Source of the DNA: Pseudonocardiales bacterium
GTDB taxonomy: Bacteria > Actinomycetota > Actinomycetes > Mycobacteriales > Pseudonocardiaceae
DNA length: 55,854 bases
Reading direction: 5' to 3'
NCBI GenBank assembly: GCA_019243635.1
Contig: JAFAUB010000148.1
Span: 1 to 55,854 of the forward strand
Part shown: positions 1 through 8,833 of the stretch, piece after piece
Position numbering within the stretch: position 1 is the stretch's first letter
Layout: each line of letters opens with the position of its first letter
The notes under the pieces: model-generated
The model's input: only the letters and a program-made list of their open reading frames with translations
The model's database searches: none
Told to the model about the DNA's origin: nothing
Position numbers and translations under genes: made by a program

Positions 1-138
1 TCCTTGCACACCCAGGACGAACTTGATAGAGTAGCAGCAGAACTGAATGGCAGACCACGCAAGACGCTCAACTGGCGAAAGCCGGTCGAGGCCTTCGAAG
101 AGCTGATCGCGAAGCATTGTGTCGCCATGACCGATTGA
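1..138 (+). pseudogene. C-terminal end of an IS30-family transposase (cut by window start)
   Basis: Reading from base 1 in frame 1 gives 45 residues and a TGA stop. They include the stretches [14 protein letters not shown] and [13 protein letters not shown]. This is the characteristic tail of IS30-type transposases, after the DDE catalytic core, where [15 protein letters not shown] is well conserved. Only the tail is visible, so it cannot be told whether the element is intact upstream. It marks the left edge of a region rich in mobile DNA. I could not identify the terminal inverted repeat of the element with confidence. Confidence 0.8.
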
Positions 139-398
139 AACCGCCGAACCGTGCTTTGTTCTCCGCTCCGCCGTCGGCCCGTAGGAGGGCTCGCCGCACG
201 CGTGGTGGTCAGTCTGGTCGATGACGATCTTGGTTGTGTGAGCGTCGGGTGTGTCGAAGGCGGACGATGAGGCGGGATCGGCGTGCACGGCCGGACGCTG
301 GTCACTGCACTCGGTGTCGGCGAGGAAGGCGCTGCCGGGGGCTATTGAGGGCCAGAAAATCGCTGCCATTGTCAGGTAAGGATGGTGGTGGCGAGTGG
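139..398. other. Intergenic stretch, nothing recognised
   Basis: About 260 bases lie between the transposase tail and the end of the CHAT gene. Short open frames here have arginine-rich, random-looking translations. The right end of the IS30-type element should lie within the first few tens of bases, but I cannot define it. Confidence 0.4.
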
Positions 399-3300
399 TC
401 AGGGTCCGCTGTGGATCAACGCGGCCCATAGGCCTGGTTGGGTGGGTTCGGCGGTCCGTAGGGCATGCGTGACCCGATGCAGTGTGGCGGCTGCTGTGTC
501 TGCGGTCGGGGTGTCTGGGAGGCCGGTGTAGAAGCCGCGTGCCGCCTCGACGGCCACGTGATCGTTTAGTGGCCACAGGCTGGCGATGACGTGGCGGAAG
601 CCCGCGAGGTGGAACGCCGAGGCGAGGTGCAGTGTCTCGTCGGCGTGCCGTCCGCCATGATGGGCGGTCGAGCAGGCGGATAAGTAGGCCAGTTCCGCGT
701 GCGGCAGGCGTAGCGCGGCGATCTGGGGTAGCCGTAGTGGGCCGTCGTGCAGCCACAGGCCTCCTTCGGCTGGGGACAGCAGGTCGGCGTTAGCGTGGCA
801 GGCGAAGTGCGCCCATGTCGCCTCTGGCAGTGCGGCCAGCACCTGGGCGGTCGTGGCCTGCTCGTCGCTCAGCGACGTGCCGAAGTGGCGGGCGTGCAAG
901 TCGGCGGCCTCGTTGGCGGTGCCCGGCAGGTCCGGCAGGCCGGGTGTGTGGTGCAGGGCGACAACCAATTGCCGGCGTGTGGATGCCGCTGCGCGGGTGT
1001 GGGCGTCCCGCAGGGTACGGAGGGTCGGGATGTAGGAGGAGACCGCGGCGTCCAGGACGCCCTGCTGGCCCATGTGGCCTGCTGCGTGCAGCGGGAACAC
1101 GCTGAGGAACCCGGTCGGCAGCCACCAAATCCGGTGCGGCGTCGGCTCGGCCGGCAGCGCGGCCAACACCGGCGCCGCGATGCTGTCCCACAGCCAGCCC
1201 AGGACCTCCTGCAGTACACGCTGGTTGCGCAGCGCTGCGGTGTGGGATGTTCCGTCGTCGGTCGTGGCTTCCGTCAACGCGATGGCCCGTTCTTCTACCT
1301 CCTTCAGGTGCAGGCCGGGCAGCTCGACGAGGAGGGCGTCGGATTCCGCCCGCACGATCACCGCGTCGCTCCGGTACCGGCTGGCGTTCACTAGCACCAC
1401 CGAACCGCCCGCGACGGCCCCGCGCAGGTCGGCCAGAGTTGGGTGGGTGCGCTTGAGTTCGGTGAGGTCGGTGCGGGCCTCGGCCTGGCGGGCCAGCAGC
1501 ACTCCCCGGCCCAGCTCGGCTACCTCCACCGCACCGGGCAAGTCAGCGAGGGCGCAGTGCGCGGCGACCGCCGCGCCGACTAGGCCCTGGTGCTCGCCCA
1601 GCCGGTACTGCTGGTCGGCCCATCCCGCTTGCTGCGGCGCGACGTCGGGCAGCAGTGCTACGGCGGTGTCCAATAATTCAGTGGCGAGGCGGTGCTTGCC
1701 TGCCGCCTGCGCGAGCGTTCCGACCGCGTGGCGGCCCCATACCCGGTCGACTGGTACCGCGTCGGTTTCTACCACGTGCCGGGCCAGCTCCTGCAGCCGC
1801 GCCACGTCCACGCCCGGGCCACTGACGGCCAGGCGGTCGCGGTAGGCGACCGCGAGGTTGGCCACCATCCTGACCCGGCCCGCCTGGTGGGTGGGGTGTG
1901 CGGCCAGGGCCTGTTCACTCAGGTCGACGGCACGGTCAAGGTCCGCACGGGTGGGGTCGGCCGTGTAGCCATGGGTGAGGTAGGCAGAGGCGAGGTTGGA
2001 CAACCACCCGGCGCGGGCTTGGTGGCCTTCGGGGGTGACCGCGACGGCTTGCTCGCCCAGCTCGATGGCCCGTGCTCGGTGGCCCGGATCGGCGCCGGCT
2101 TCATGGCCACGCTGGTAGGTGAGGGCGAGTTTGCCCAAGCTGTCACCGAGGTCGGAATCTGTCGCGCTCGTCGCGGCCACGGCCTGCTCACCGAAGTGGA
2201 TGGCGCGGTCCAGGTCGGCGAGGTCGTGGCTGCTGGTGAAGCGCTGCTGGTAGGCGTTGCCCAGCAGGGACGCCCACCCCACGCGCTCGCCGCGGTCTCC
2301 CGCCGCCTCGGCCAGCAGCGTCCGCCAGATGTCGATGGCCTGCTCCAGGTCATCCAGCAGGCCCGCGTGCTGGTAGCGGTTAAGGTGCGCACCGGCGAGG
2401 ACCGACCGCAGCTGGTGGTCGTCGAGGTCAGCGCTTCTCGCCTGGTTGCCCAGACGGATCGCGCTGTCGAGGTCCGCGGCGTTCCCGGCGAAGCGGTAGC
2501 GCTCCTGCAGGACCGCGATGCGGATCGACAGCGCGGCGGGGCTATCGGGGCGCGCGGCCAGGGCCTGCTCGCTGAGCTCGCAGGCTGTGCGCAGGCCCTC
2601 CGCGTCGAGTCCGCTGGAGTGGAGCCGCAGGTGGAATCCGGCCACATTGATCAGGTAGTCAGCTCGCGCCGGATGGCGATCCGGTAGGGAGGCCAGGCAC
2701 CGCTGACCGAGTTCGGTGGCCCGGCGCAGGTCCTCGGCGGTGCCGTCACGCTCGTACCGGCAAAACAGCGCGCCGCCGAGCGTGCTCAGCGCTGAGGCGG
2801 CCTCTTTGGGGTCGTCGGGCAGCGCCGCCACGGCCCGCTCGGCGGTGTCGATCGCCCGCGCCAGCGGTGCCGGCTCCCCGGTGTGTTCATAGAGCTGCAT
2901 GCAGGCCCGCGCGAACTCGGTCAGCCACGTGGAGCGCTGCGGCCCGGGGCCGAAGGATGCCGTCACATCCTCCAACAAACCGATCGCGCGCAGTATGTCC
3001 GCAGGTGCTCTCCCGTGCTCGAACCGGGCGTGGTAGGCGCAGGAGAGGTTGAATCGAGGGCCCACGGGGTCCACGCGCTGCATGCCCGGGATGGCCACGG
3101 CCTGCTCGCCCACGGTGATCGCGTGTGCCAAGTCATCGGCGGTGCCGTCGCGCTGGAACCGACTGCGCAGAGCCAGACACAGGTTGGACAGTCCGGTGAC
3201 CCGGTCGGGGTCGTCATCCGGCAGGGCTGCCGCCGCGGGGACCAGCAGCGAAATGCCCGCGTCCAGCAGCGCCGGGTCATCGAGTTGCTTTGACAGGGTC

Positions 3301-4769
3301 AGGAAGCCCATCGCGAACCCAGCCTGGGCGTCGGGGTCGGCCCTCGGGCCGAGTACATGTTCCAGCGTCCGGGGAATCACGTCGGGCTCTGCGGCGTACG
3401 GCGCGAGGCACACCACCGCCCGGGCCAGTTCGGGCCACCCCGGTTCGCCCTTGATCTTGGTGTGGCGGTAGAAGTGCAGCCACCCCAGCCGAACGCGCGC
3501 GACGAACGCCCCCTCGATGACCTCCGAGTGTGGGTCGTTCGCCCGGATAGCTCGCCACAGTGCCCTGGCGTCCCGCTCCGCTGCCGGTTCCAGGAGCACC
3601 GCCGTGTCCTGTGATGCGAGGTACTCCGAGATCCGTCGATGCACCCGCTCGGCCAGTTCGTCAAGGCCGTTGATCGACGTCGCTGCCCGGATTGACACGG
3701 CTGCTCGGTTGCCGCTGGCCGGTGTGTCGCAGGCGATCCGCCAGATCCGCGCCGGGGTGTCCCTCTTCCACGCCGCAGCGAGCAGGGTCGCGCCGTCGGA
3801 CGCGGACGTGGCGGCGAACGACCGGAAGTAGCCATCGTTGACCACGTCGATCGCGGTGACCTCCCGCCCGGTACCACTGTCCAGGACGATGATGCGGCTC
3901 TCGGCGGCCACGAGCAGCACGAGGTCCCCGGCGGGCATGCGCGCCCAGCACAGCGCCTCGGCCTGGACGCCGTTCATCACGTACAGCGGTTCACCAGTCT
4001 CGCCGTCCCACACGTGTGCTGCGGCGCCCGCGTTCGTCGCCACCAGCAGCCGACCGTCCGGCCCGACCGCCAACGCGATGCAGCCCCACACACTGCCGAA
4101 CCTGCCAACGTCACCCGGCGGAGCGCTCAGCGTATGCAACCTCGCGCCGGTCAGCCCATCCCAGAGGTAGACGACACCCTGGCCAGCATCGTCGGGAGCG
4201 ACCGCAGCCAACCGCGGTTGCCCGGTCGGCAGGACCGCGCACGCAACCGAGTACACCGGGTGGACGCGATTCAGGCCAACCGGCAGGCGATGCAGCGCAC
4301 GGCCGGTCTCACCGTCCCAGACACGCACCGTCGCGTCGTCGCTACCGCTGGCCAGCAGCGCCCGGCCCTGGGGCAACACCGCCCAGGCGACCGCATGGAC
4401 CGGTCCTGCGTGTCCGTCGAGGCGGTACAGCTCATGGCCGCGCGCGTCCCAGACCCGTGCGACCCAGTCCATCCCGCCGGTGGCCACTAGGAGCTGCCCG
4501 CTCGGCGTCGTGGCGCACGCGACGGCAATCACCGCCCCCTCGTGCTGGGCGAACAGTTGCCTGGGCTCACCGCTGCGGATGTCCCACAGGTGGCTGTAGC
4601 CGTTCTTCGAACCGCTGATGAGCAACCGCCGGCCGTCGGCCAGTTCCGCCCAGCCCACCGCATTGGACCGGAAGGTTGTGCCGGTCAGGGTCGCCCAGAG
4701 GGAGGGGGTGATCTCCTCGATACTGGTCACGGAGACGTCCGGTGTCGCAGGATGTGGTCCGGCAAGCAT
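399..4769 (-). CDS. WD40-TPR-CHAT domain protein (caspase-like protease)
   Basis: The protein is predicted to be 1456 aa. I chose ATG 4769 because GAGGAG lies 7 nt upstream; the frame stays open to 4913 without such a site. The N-terminal ~350 residues carry WD40 repeats (for example LASGSDDATVRVWDGETG). The middle ~440-1050 is a long array of TPR-like units recurring as 'RADLDRAVDLSEQALAA'. The C-terminus is a CHAT domain with HFACHA (His ~1325) and LSACST (Cys ~1366), the expected catalytic His/Cys pair. CHAT proteins are caspase/separase-fold cysteine proteases. TPR-CHAT proteins act as effectors in several bacterial defence and signalling systems. By analogy, the WD40 and TPR parts would sense a partner and the CHAT domain would cleave a target. 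No partner gene is visible beside it. The target is unknown, and the role in defence or programmed cell death is inference. Confidence 0.88.
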   Translation of the reverse strand: MLAGPHPATPDVSVTSIEEITPSLWATLTGTTFRSNAVGWAELADGRRLLISGSKNGYSHLWDIRSGEPRQLFAQHEGAVIAVACATTPSGQLLVATGGMDWVARVWDARGHELYRLDGHAGPVHAVAWAVLPQGRALLASGSDDATVRVWDGETGRALHRLPVGLNRVHPVYSVACAVLPTGQPRLAAVAPDDAGQGVVYLWDGLTGARLHTLSAPPGDVGRFGSVWGCIALAVGPDGRLLVATNAGAAAHVWDGETGEPLYVMNGVQAEALCWARMPAGDLVLLVAAESRIIVLDSGTGREVTAIDVVNDGYFRSFAATSASDGATLLAAAWKRDTPARIWRIACDTPASGNRAAVSIRAATSINGLDELAERVHRRISEYLASQDTAVLLEPAAERDARALWRAIRANDPHSEVIEGAFVARVRLGWLHFYRHTKIKGEPGWPELARAVVCLAPYAAEPDVIPRTLEHVLGPRADPDAQAGFAMGFLTLSKQLDDPALLDAGISLLVPAAAALPDDDPDRVTGLSNLCLALRSRFQRDGTADDLAHAITVGEQAVAIPGMQRVDPVGPRFNLSCAYHARFEHGRAPADILRAIGLLEDVTASFGPGPQRSTWLTEFARACMQLYEHTGEPAPLARAIDTAERAVAALPDDPKEAASALSTLGGALFCRYERDGTAEDLRRATELGQRCLASLPDRHPARADYLINVAGFHLRLHSSGLDAEGLRTACELSEQALAARPDSPAALSIRIAVLQERYRFAGNAADLDSAIRLGNQARSADLDDHQLRSVLAGAHLNRYQHAGLLDDLEQAIDIWRTLLAEAAGDRGERVGWASLLGNAYQQRFTSSHDLADLDRAIHFGEQAVAATSATDSDLGDSLGKLALTYQRGHEAGADPGHRARAIELGEQAVAVTPEGHQARAGWLSNLASAYLTHGYTADPTRADLDRAVDLSEQALAAHPTHQAGRVRMVANLAVAYRDRLAVSGPGVDVARLQELARHVVETDAVPVDRVWGRHAVGTLAQAAGKHRLATELLDTAVALLPDVAPQQAGWADQQYRLGEHQGLVGAAVAAHCALADLPGAVEVAELGRGVLLARQAEARTDLTELKRTHPTLADLRGAVAGGSVVLVNASRYRSDAVIVRAESDALLVELPGLHLKEVEERAIALTEATTDDGTSHTAALRNQRVLQEVLGWLWDSIAAPVLAALPAEPTPHRIWWLPTGFLSVFPLHAAGHMGQQGVLDAAVSSYIPTLRTLRDAHTRAAASTRRQLVVALHHTPGLPDLPGTANEAADLHARHFGTSLSDEQATTAQVLAALPEATWAHFACHANADLLSPAEGGLWLHDGPLRLPQIAALRLPHAELAYLSACSTAHHGGRHADETLHLASAFHLAGFRHVIASLWPLNDHVAVEAARGFYTGLPDTPTADTAAATLHRVTHALRTAEPTQPGLWAALIHSGP

Positions 4770-5071
4770 GAACAGGCTCCTCGATCGGTTCGGTGGCGTC
4801 GGTGATCCAGACGTCACAAGACGTTGGCGGAGAAGGATTTCACCACGGCCATCCTGGAGACGACTCACGGCAGTCGGCGGCCGAGCAACCGCCCCTGGCA
4901 TCCGCCGACGCACACCGAGTCACAAACCACGGGTCGGGTTCCATCTGCCACCGTCTGGCTTGTCGAGGGCTAGTTCCTCTGCCGTCGGGTCACTGGTGGC
5001 ATCGCCGGTCTGTAGGAGGCGTTCATGGCCCTAGCGGGCCACCCGCAGGGTGTGGCTACGCTACCCGGCAT
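4770..5071. other. Intergenic region upstream of the CHAT gene
   Basis: This stretch must contain the CHAT gene promoter, reading leftwards, and the ribosome-binding site just upstream of 4769. I see no convincing protein: the open frames on both strands give low-complexity, arginine- and serine-rich translations. No clear -10/-35 pair was found by eye. Confidence 0.35.
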
Positions 5072-5409
<338 letters not shown>

Positions 5410-5425
5410 TAGTGTCCGTGGCGGT

Positions 5426-5444
5426 GTGGGGTTCCAAAAGTCGG
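5426..5444. repeat. Left terminal inverted repeat of the IS
   Basis: 19 bp, identical in reverse complement to 6592-6610. Confidence 0.9.
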
Positions 5445-5501
5445 CCTGCACCTCTGACCTGGGTGATCGGGTTGCTCGGTCGCCGGGCATGATCGTGTGC
5501 C

Positions 5502-6569
5502 GTGGCGTTGCGTCTGCTCTACTTGATCTTCTTCCGGCTTCTGAACCTGCTGTTATTGCTCGGCCGCTCGTCGGCGTCCAAAGACGTCGAACTCCTAGTG
5601 CTGCGTCACGAAGTCGCCGTGCTGCGCAGAGCCAACCCGAAGCCCCGCCTGGACTGGGCAGATCGGGCGGTGTTCGCCGCACTGGTGCGGGCTTTGCCCA
5701 CGATGCTGCGGGTGCATCGATTGGTCACGCCGGGCACGATCCTGTGCTGGCATCGTCGCCTAGTGGCCAAGAAATGGATGTATCCCAACCGCGTCGGGCG
5801 TCCGCCCGTCGATGACGCTGTGGCCTCGTTGATCGAGCGCATGGCCAGTGAGAATCAGAGGTGGGGATACCAGAGAATCCAGGGCGAGTTGCTCAAGCTG
5901 GGCCACCGCGTGGGGGCGTCGACGATCCGCCGCGTTCTCAAGCGGTTGCGGATACCTCCGGCGCCCATCCGGTGCAGCGACACGACATGGCGGCAGTTCC
6001 TGCGCGCGCAAGCGTCGACGATGTTGGCGTGTGACTTCTTTCATGTGGACTGCGCGGTGACGCTCCAGCGGATCTACGTATTTTTCGTCCTGGAGGTCGG
6101 CAGCCGGTCGGTGCACCTGCTGGGCGCAACCACGAACCCGGATGGCCGGTGGACTACTCAGCAGGTCCGCAATCTGGTGATGGATCTCGGTGACCGCGTC
6201 ACTGAGTTTCGGGTTCTCGTCCGAGATCGGGCCGGTCAGTTTGCCGCGTCGTTCGATGCTGTCCTTGTCGACGTGGGCATCCGTGTAGTCAAGATTCCTC
6301 CTCGTTGTCCTCGGGCGAACTGTTTCGCCGAACGGTTCGTACGCACGGTCAGAGCCGAACTCACCGACCGCGTACTGATCTTCAGTCAGCGACACTTGCG
6401 TGTGGTGCTCGCGGAATACGTCCAGCACTACAACGGTCGACGGCCGCACCGTGCCCGCGAACTTCGCCCTCCACGACCGACTCACCCCGTGGCGGACCTC
6501 AGCTATGAACGGATCAAGTGTCGGCCGGTTCTTGGTGGCTTGATCAACGAGTACGAACGGGCAGCGTGA
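5502..6569 (+). CDS. IS transposase, integrase catalytic (rve) domain
   Basis: 355 aa with a GTG start at 5502. The N-terminus is hydrophobic (LLYLIFFRLLNLLLLL), followed by the motif LRHEVAVLRRANPKPRLDWA, typical of actinobacterial 'integrase core domain' transposases. The middle has an HTH-like region (RWGYQRIQGELLKLGHRVG). The DDE core begins at MLACDFFHVD, continues through VLVRDRAGQF, and ends with NCFAERFVRTVRAEL, which supplies the acidic residues. The tail HYNGRRPHRARELRPPRP is the usual end of this family. It catalyses cut-and-paste or copy-in of the element delimited by the flanking 19-bp repeats. It is the only gene of the IS and reads as full length. Confidence 0.93.
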   Translation: MALRLLYLIFFRLLNLLLLLGRSSASKDVELLVLRHEVAVLRRANPKPRLDWADRAVFAALVRALPTMLRVHRLVTPGTILCWHRRLVAKKWMYPNRVGRPPVDDAVASLIERMASENQRWGYQRIQGELLKLGHRVGASTIRRVLKRLRIPPAPIRCSDTTWRQFLRAQASTMLACDFFHVDCAVTLQRIYVFFVLEVGSRSVHLLGATTNPDGRWTTQQVRNLVMDLGDRVTEFRVLVRDRAGQFAASFDAVLVDVGIRVVKIPPRCPRANCFAERFVRTVRAELTDRVLIFSQRHLRVVLAEYVQHYNGRRPHRARELRPPRPTHPVADLSYERIKCRPVLGGLINEYERAA

Positions 6570-6591
6570 AACTGCTGCTCAGCGTAGGTAA

Positions 6592-6610
6592 CCGACTTTT
6601 GGAACCCCAC
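6592..6610. repeat. Right terminal inverted repeat of the IS
   Basis: 19 bp, reverse complement of 5426-5444. Confidence 0.9.
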
Positions 6611-6956
6611 AGGAACACTACGGCGTCCGCACTAATGTGCACTTCCAAGGCGCTCCTCGAACTGGCATGGATAAGGGCCTTGGGCTCTTATTGTCCAGCC
6701 TGGGGGCACCTTTAGTACTGGCTGGTAGCCGGAATGAAACAATAAATCCACCGAAGTTGGCGTCGTCGCAGGTCGCAGGCTCGATAACGTCTCCGAGTGG
6801 GTAACTTATTTCATTCCGGCTACTTACGGTCAACACCCTGATCAGCTGTATATCTGGGGGGAACCAAAAGCCAGGACTAGGCCAATTCCGCACGATGGGC
6901 TACGCCATCACCCTTATCCCCTGAGAACCCGCGGGGTAATAGTGAATCTTCGCATC
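6611..6956. other. AT-richer gene-free region between IS and integrase gene
   Basis: Base composition is clearly lower in GC than the surroundings. Apart from the 15-bp inverted repeat at 6725-6823, I see no gene. Open frames here give no recognisable protein. By position next to an integrase gene it could hold part of an attachment or accessory-factor site. Confidence 0.4.
6725..6823. repeat. 15-bp perfect inverted repeat flanking a 69-bp spacer
   Basis: GTAGCCGGAATGAAA at 6725-6739 is repeated as its exact reverse complement at 6809-6823. The 69-bp spacer is AT-rich for this genome. The arrangement could be a small non-autonomous element, integrase arm sites or a recombination remnant. Confidence 0.75.
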
Positions 6957-6989
6957 AGAGGCCAGATTCCCAGTGGGGAGCTGGCCTCT
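6957..6989 (-). terminator. Hairpin downstream of the integrase gene
   Basis: AGAGGCCAG (6957-6965) pairs with CTGGCCTCT (6981-6989) across a 15-nt loop, 11 nt after the stop of the minus-strand recombinase gene. Flanking bases ATC/GAT extend the pairing with one bulge. It is a plausible terminator, though without a strong U tract. Confidence 0.55.
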
Positions 6990-7000
6990 TGATCGTTGTT

Positions 7001-8035
7001 CTATGTCGAATCGGGCGCGAGTGGGTGGGGTTCGCCGGTGAGGGCCGCGAGCGCGGCGGCGATTTCGGGGAGGTGGGCGCGGACGTAGGTGGCGGTGGTG
7101 CCCGCGTTGGCGCTGTCGGTGTGCCCGGCGTAGGCGCGGGCGATGGCGTAGCCGAAGTTGCGTTCGACCCAGGTGAGTGTGGTGTGCCGGAGCCAGTGAG
7201 TGCTGATTTGCTGAGTGGTGACCCAGGGGAGATGGTGACCGATCCGGAGCCAGAGGTGATCGTATCGGCGTGTGGTAATCGGCCGCCCGTTGGCGTAGCG
7301 CAGGAGCTGGCCGTGTGCCAGAGCTCCGCGTTCCCCGGCGTGGCGTCGCAGGTGCGTCATGAGCGTGGGGCTCACAGGTTGCCAGCGGAGGGTTTCGCCT
7401 TTCTCCCGGAGCCGGATCACACATTGATCGGGGTCGAGGTCGCTGGGCTGGAGGGCGAGCGCGCCGCCGCGCCGGCACGCGGTTTCGGTGTGCAGACGCA
7501 AAATCAACGTGTCGAGGGCGGGATCATTGCCGGTGGTCGCGGCTACCTGGTTGATGTCAGCGAGTCGCGTGTCCGGCACGGCGCCGCGGGTGGACGGGAG
7601 CCGCCGTGGCTTGGCCACCTTCAGTGCGGGGTTCTCGCCCGCCTTGATATGGCCGTCGTTTCCGGCGTGCCGGTAAACACACCGCAGAGCCGCGATGAGG
7701 TGCTCAGCAGCGCTGCGCCCACCACGGGCGTTGCGACGAGTCACCACGTTGTTCCTGACCTCTTCGGCGAGCTGGCTGACCTCTGAGGGGGTAGGTTCGT
7801 CCAGCCGCCGAGTGCCCCAGTGCTCCACGATCCGGTTCCAGTAAGACCCATACACGCGCCGGGTTCCCTCGCCGGCCGCCGCCCGGACAACCGGAATGTA
7901 TTCGGCAAACGTCGGCGCGGGAGCCCGCTCCCCGGCCACCGCCAGCAGATCAGCCGGGCAGACACCGAGCCGGCCGAGCAGAAGCCGCGCGGCATCGAGG
8001 TCAGCGGCGCTGGGGGCAGAGTATGGGGTAGTCAC
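7001..8035 (-). CDS. Tyrosine recombinase / phage-type integrase
   Basis: 344 aa. The N-terminal ~150 residues are the SAM-like DNA-binding part (core-binding motif RVYGSYWNRIVEHWG). The C-terminal half has all the expected catalytic signatures: Arg in TACRRGGAL, Lys region RLREKGETLRWQPV, HWLRHTT (H-x-L-R-H), YAGHTDSAN (the GH box) and Tyr in TTATYVRAHL. Such enzymes integrate and excise plasmids, ICEs and phages at tRNA genes. It overlaps the upstream AbrB-like gene by 4 bp, so the two are translationally coupled, and lies about 600 bp from the 3' end of tRNA-Leu. A site-specific element using that tRNA as attB is therefore likely. Its far end is not visible here. Confidence 0.92.
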   Translation of the reverse strand: MTTPYSAPSAADLDAARLLLGRLGVCPADLLAVAGERAPAPTFAEYIPVVRAAAGEGTRRVYGSYWNRIVEHWGTRRLDEPTPSEVSQLAEEVRNNVVTRRNARGGRSAAEHLIAALRCVYRHAGNDGHIKAGENPALKVAKPRRLPSTRGAVPDTRLADINQVAATTGNDPALDTLILRLHTETACRRGGALALQPSDLDPDQCVIRLREKGETLRWQPVSPTLMTHLRRHAGERGALAHGQLLRYANGRPITTRRYDHLWLRIGHHLPWVTTQQISTHWLRHTTLTWVERNFGYAIARAYAGHTDSANAGTTATYVRAHLPEIAAALAALTGEPHPLAPDST

Positions 8036-8379
8036 GCGCGCTCACCGCCCGTCGTGTCCGTGAACCGCGAAGATAGGAGGGTGTCCAGCACCGCTGGCGG
8101 ATAGACAGCCAGCCGAGACCACTGAGGGTCGGCAGCCAAGACAACGCGGTCCCCAGCATGCAGGCCACACCGGCGGCGCAGGGAAGCGGGCAGACGAAGG
8201 TGCCCTTGGCCCGTGACCCGATAAACACCCTCGGAGTCCGTGAACACAGTAAGAACCCCAGCCCTTTCACGAATGTCAAGACCAAGCCCAGCAGACCACC
8301 CCAACGCCCGCATGATCACCCGATCCGCTACCCGGCCCCGATCATCGACCACAGACAGCCCGTAAACCACCGCGGACAT
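8032..8379 (-). CDS. AbrB/MazE/SpoVT-type DNA-binding protein
   Basis: 115 aa if ATG 8379 is used. The C-terminal half, VYRVTGQGHLRLPASLRRRC followed by GLHAGDRVVLAADP, is a swapped-hairpin AbrB domain. The N-terminal half, VVDDRGRVADRVIMRALGW, looks like a second, degenerate copy of the same fold. A longer protein is possible because the frame is open upstream and GTG codons near 8507 follow a purine-rich stretch. Initiation further upstream is unlikely, since that would run through the 36-bp palindrome and the tRNA gene. It is coupled to the integrase gene by a 4-bp overlap and probably regulates integration or excision, which is inference. Confidence 0.75.
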   Translation of the reverse strand: MSAVVYGLSVVDDRGRVADRVIMRALGWSAGLGLDIRERAGVLTVFTDSEGVYRVTGQGHLRLPASLRRRCGLHAGDRVVLAADPQWSRLAVYPPAVLDTLLSSRFTDTTGGERA

Positions 8380-8534
8380 GCGCCGGGGGACCAGGGCCGG
8401 CAACGGCAACGGTTCACGAACCAGCGCCACGACACGAGGAGCAGCGGCCCGGCCCCTAGCAGGCAGCAGTGGCGGCACCACCGGAGCGATCACCCCGGCC
8501 CTCACCGCAACCACCCCGGTTGAGAGACACGGAA

Positions 8535-8570
8535 GCGCTCTGCCACGCGCCCGGGCGCGTGGCAGAGCGC
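8535..8570. terminator. Perfect 36-bp palindrome downstream of tRNA-Leu
   Basis: GCGCTCTGCCACGCGC (8535-8550) is followed by the self-complementary CCGG and then the exact reverse complement (8555-8570). It lies 47 nt beyond the tRNA 3' end in the direction of tRNA transcription, so a terminator is the simplest reading. There is no T run. Confidence 0.6.
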
Positions 8571-8616
8571 GCTTGAACACTGATACGTCAGATGTGGCAG
8601 GCATGCCACGCCGCTG

Positions 8617-8700
8617 TGTCCGAGGGGGGACTTGAACCCCCACCCCCTAGTCGGGGACTAGCACCTCAAGCTAGCGCGTCTGCCATTCCGCCACTCGGAC
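8617..8700 (-). tRNA. tRNA-Leu(GAG)
   Basis: The reverse complement folds as a class II tRNA. The acceptor stem GTCCGAG pairs with CTCGGAC, with discriminator A. The anticodon stem CTAGC/GCTAG encloses the loop TTGAGGT, giving anticodon GAG. A long variable arm (TCCCCGACTAGGGGG region) and a T-arm GGTTCAAGTCC follow. CCA is not encoded. The 3' end faces the nearby recombinase gene, the usual arrangement when an element has integrated into a tRNA gene. Confidence 0.95.
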
Positions 8701-8833
8701 ATGCCGCTACCGGGACCTCGCGCGCACCAGTTCGGCCGTGCGGCGCGCAATGAGGGTAGCTGATCGCCACCCGGTGCCCCAACCCGGCGCGGGCATCGTG
8801 GCTTCGTCAGGCCATCGGTGGTAGGAAGGCCCA

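Larger units (their letters stand above)
5426..6610 (+). mobile_element. Complete insertion sequence with 19-bp terminal inverted repeats
   Basis: The element is 1185 bp and is bounded by a perfect 19-bp inverted repeat, GTGGGGTTCCAAAAGTCGG at 5426-5444 and its reverse complement at 6592-6610. It holds one transposase with an rve-type DDE integrase core. No target-site duplication is evident in the flanks. The element appears intact and potentially active. Confidence 0.88.

Noticed and set aside
6618..6893. 91-codon minus-strand frame in the AT-rich patch
   Set aside because: It spans the inverted repeat, has no family resemblance and lacks a ribosome-binding site.
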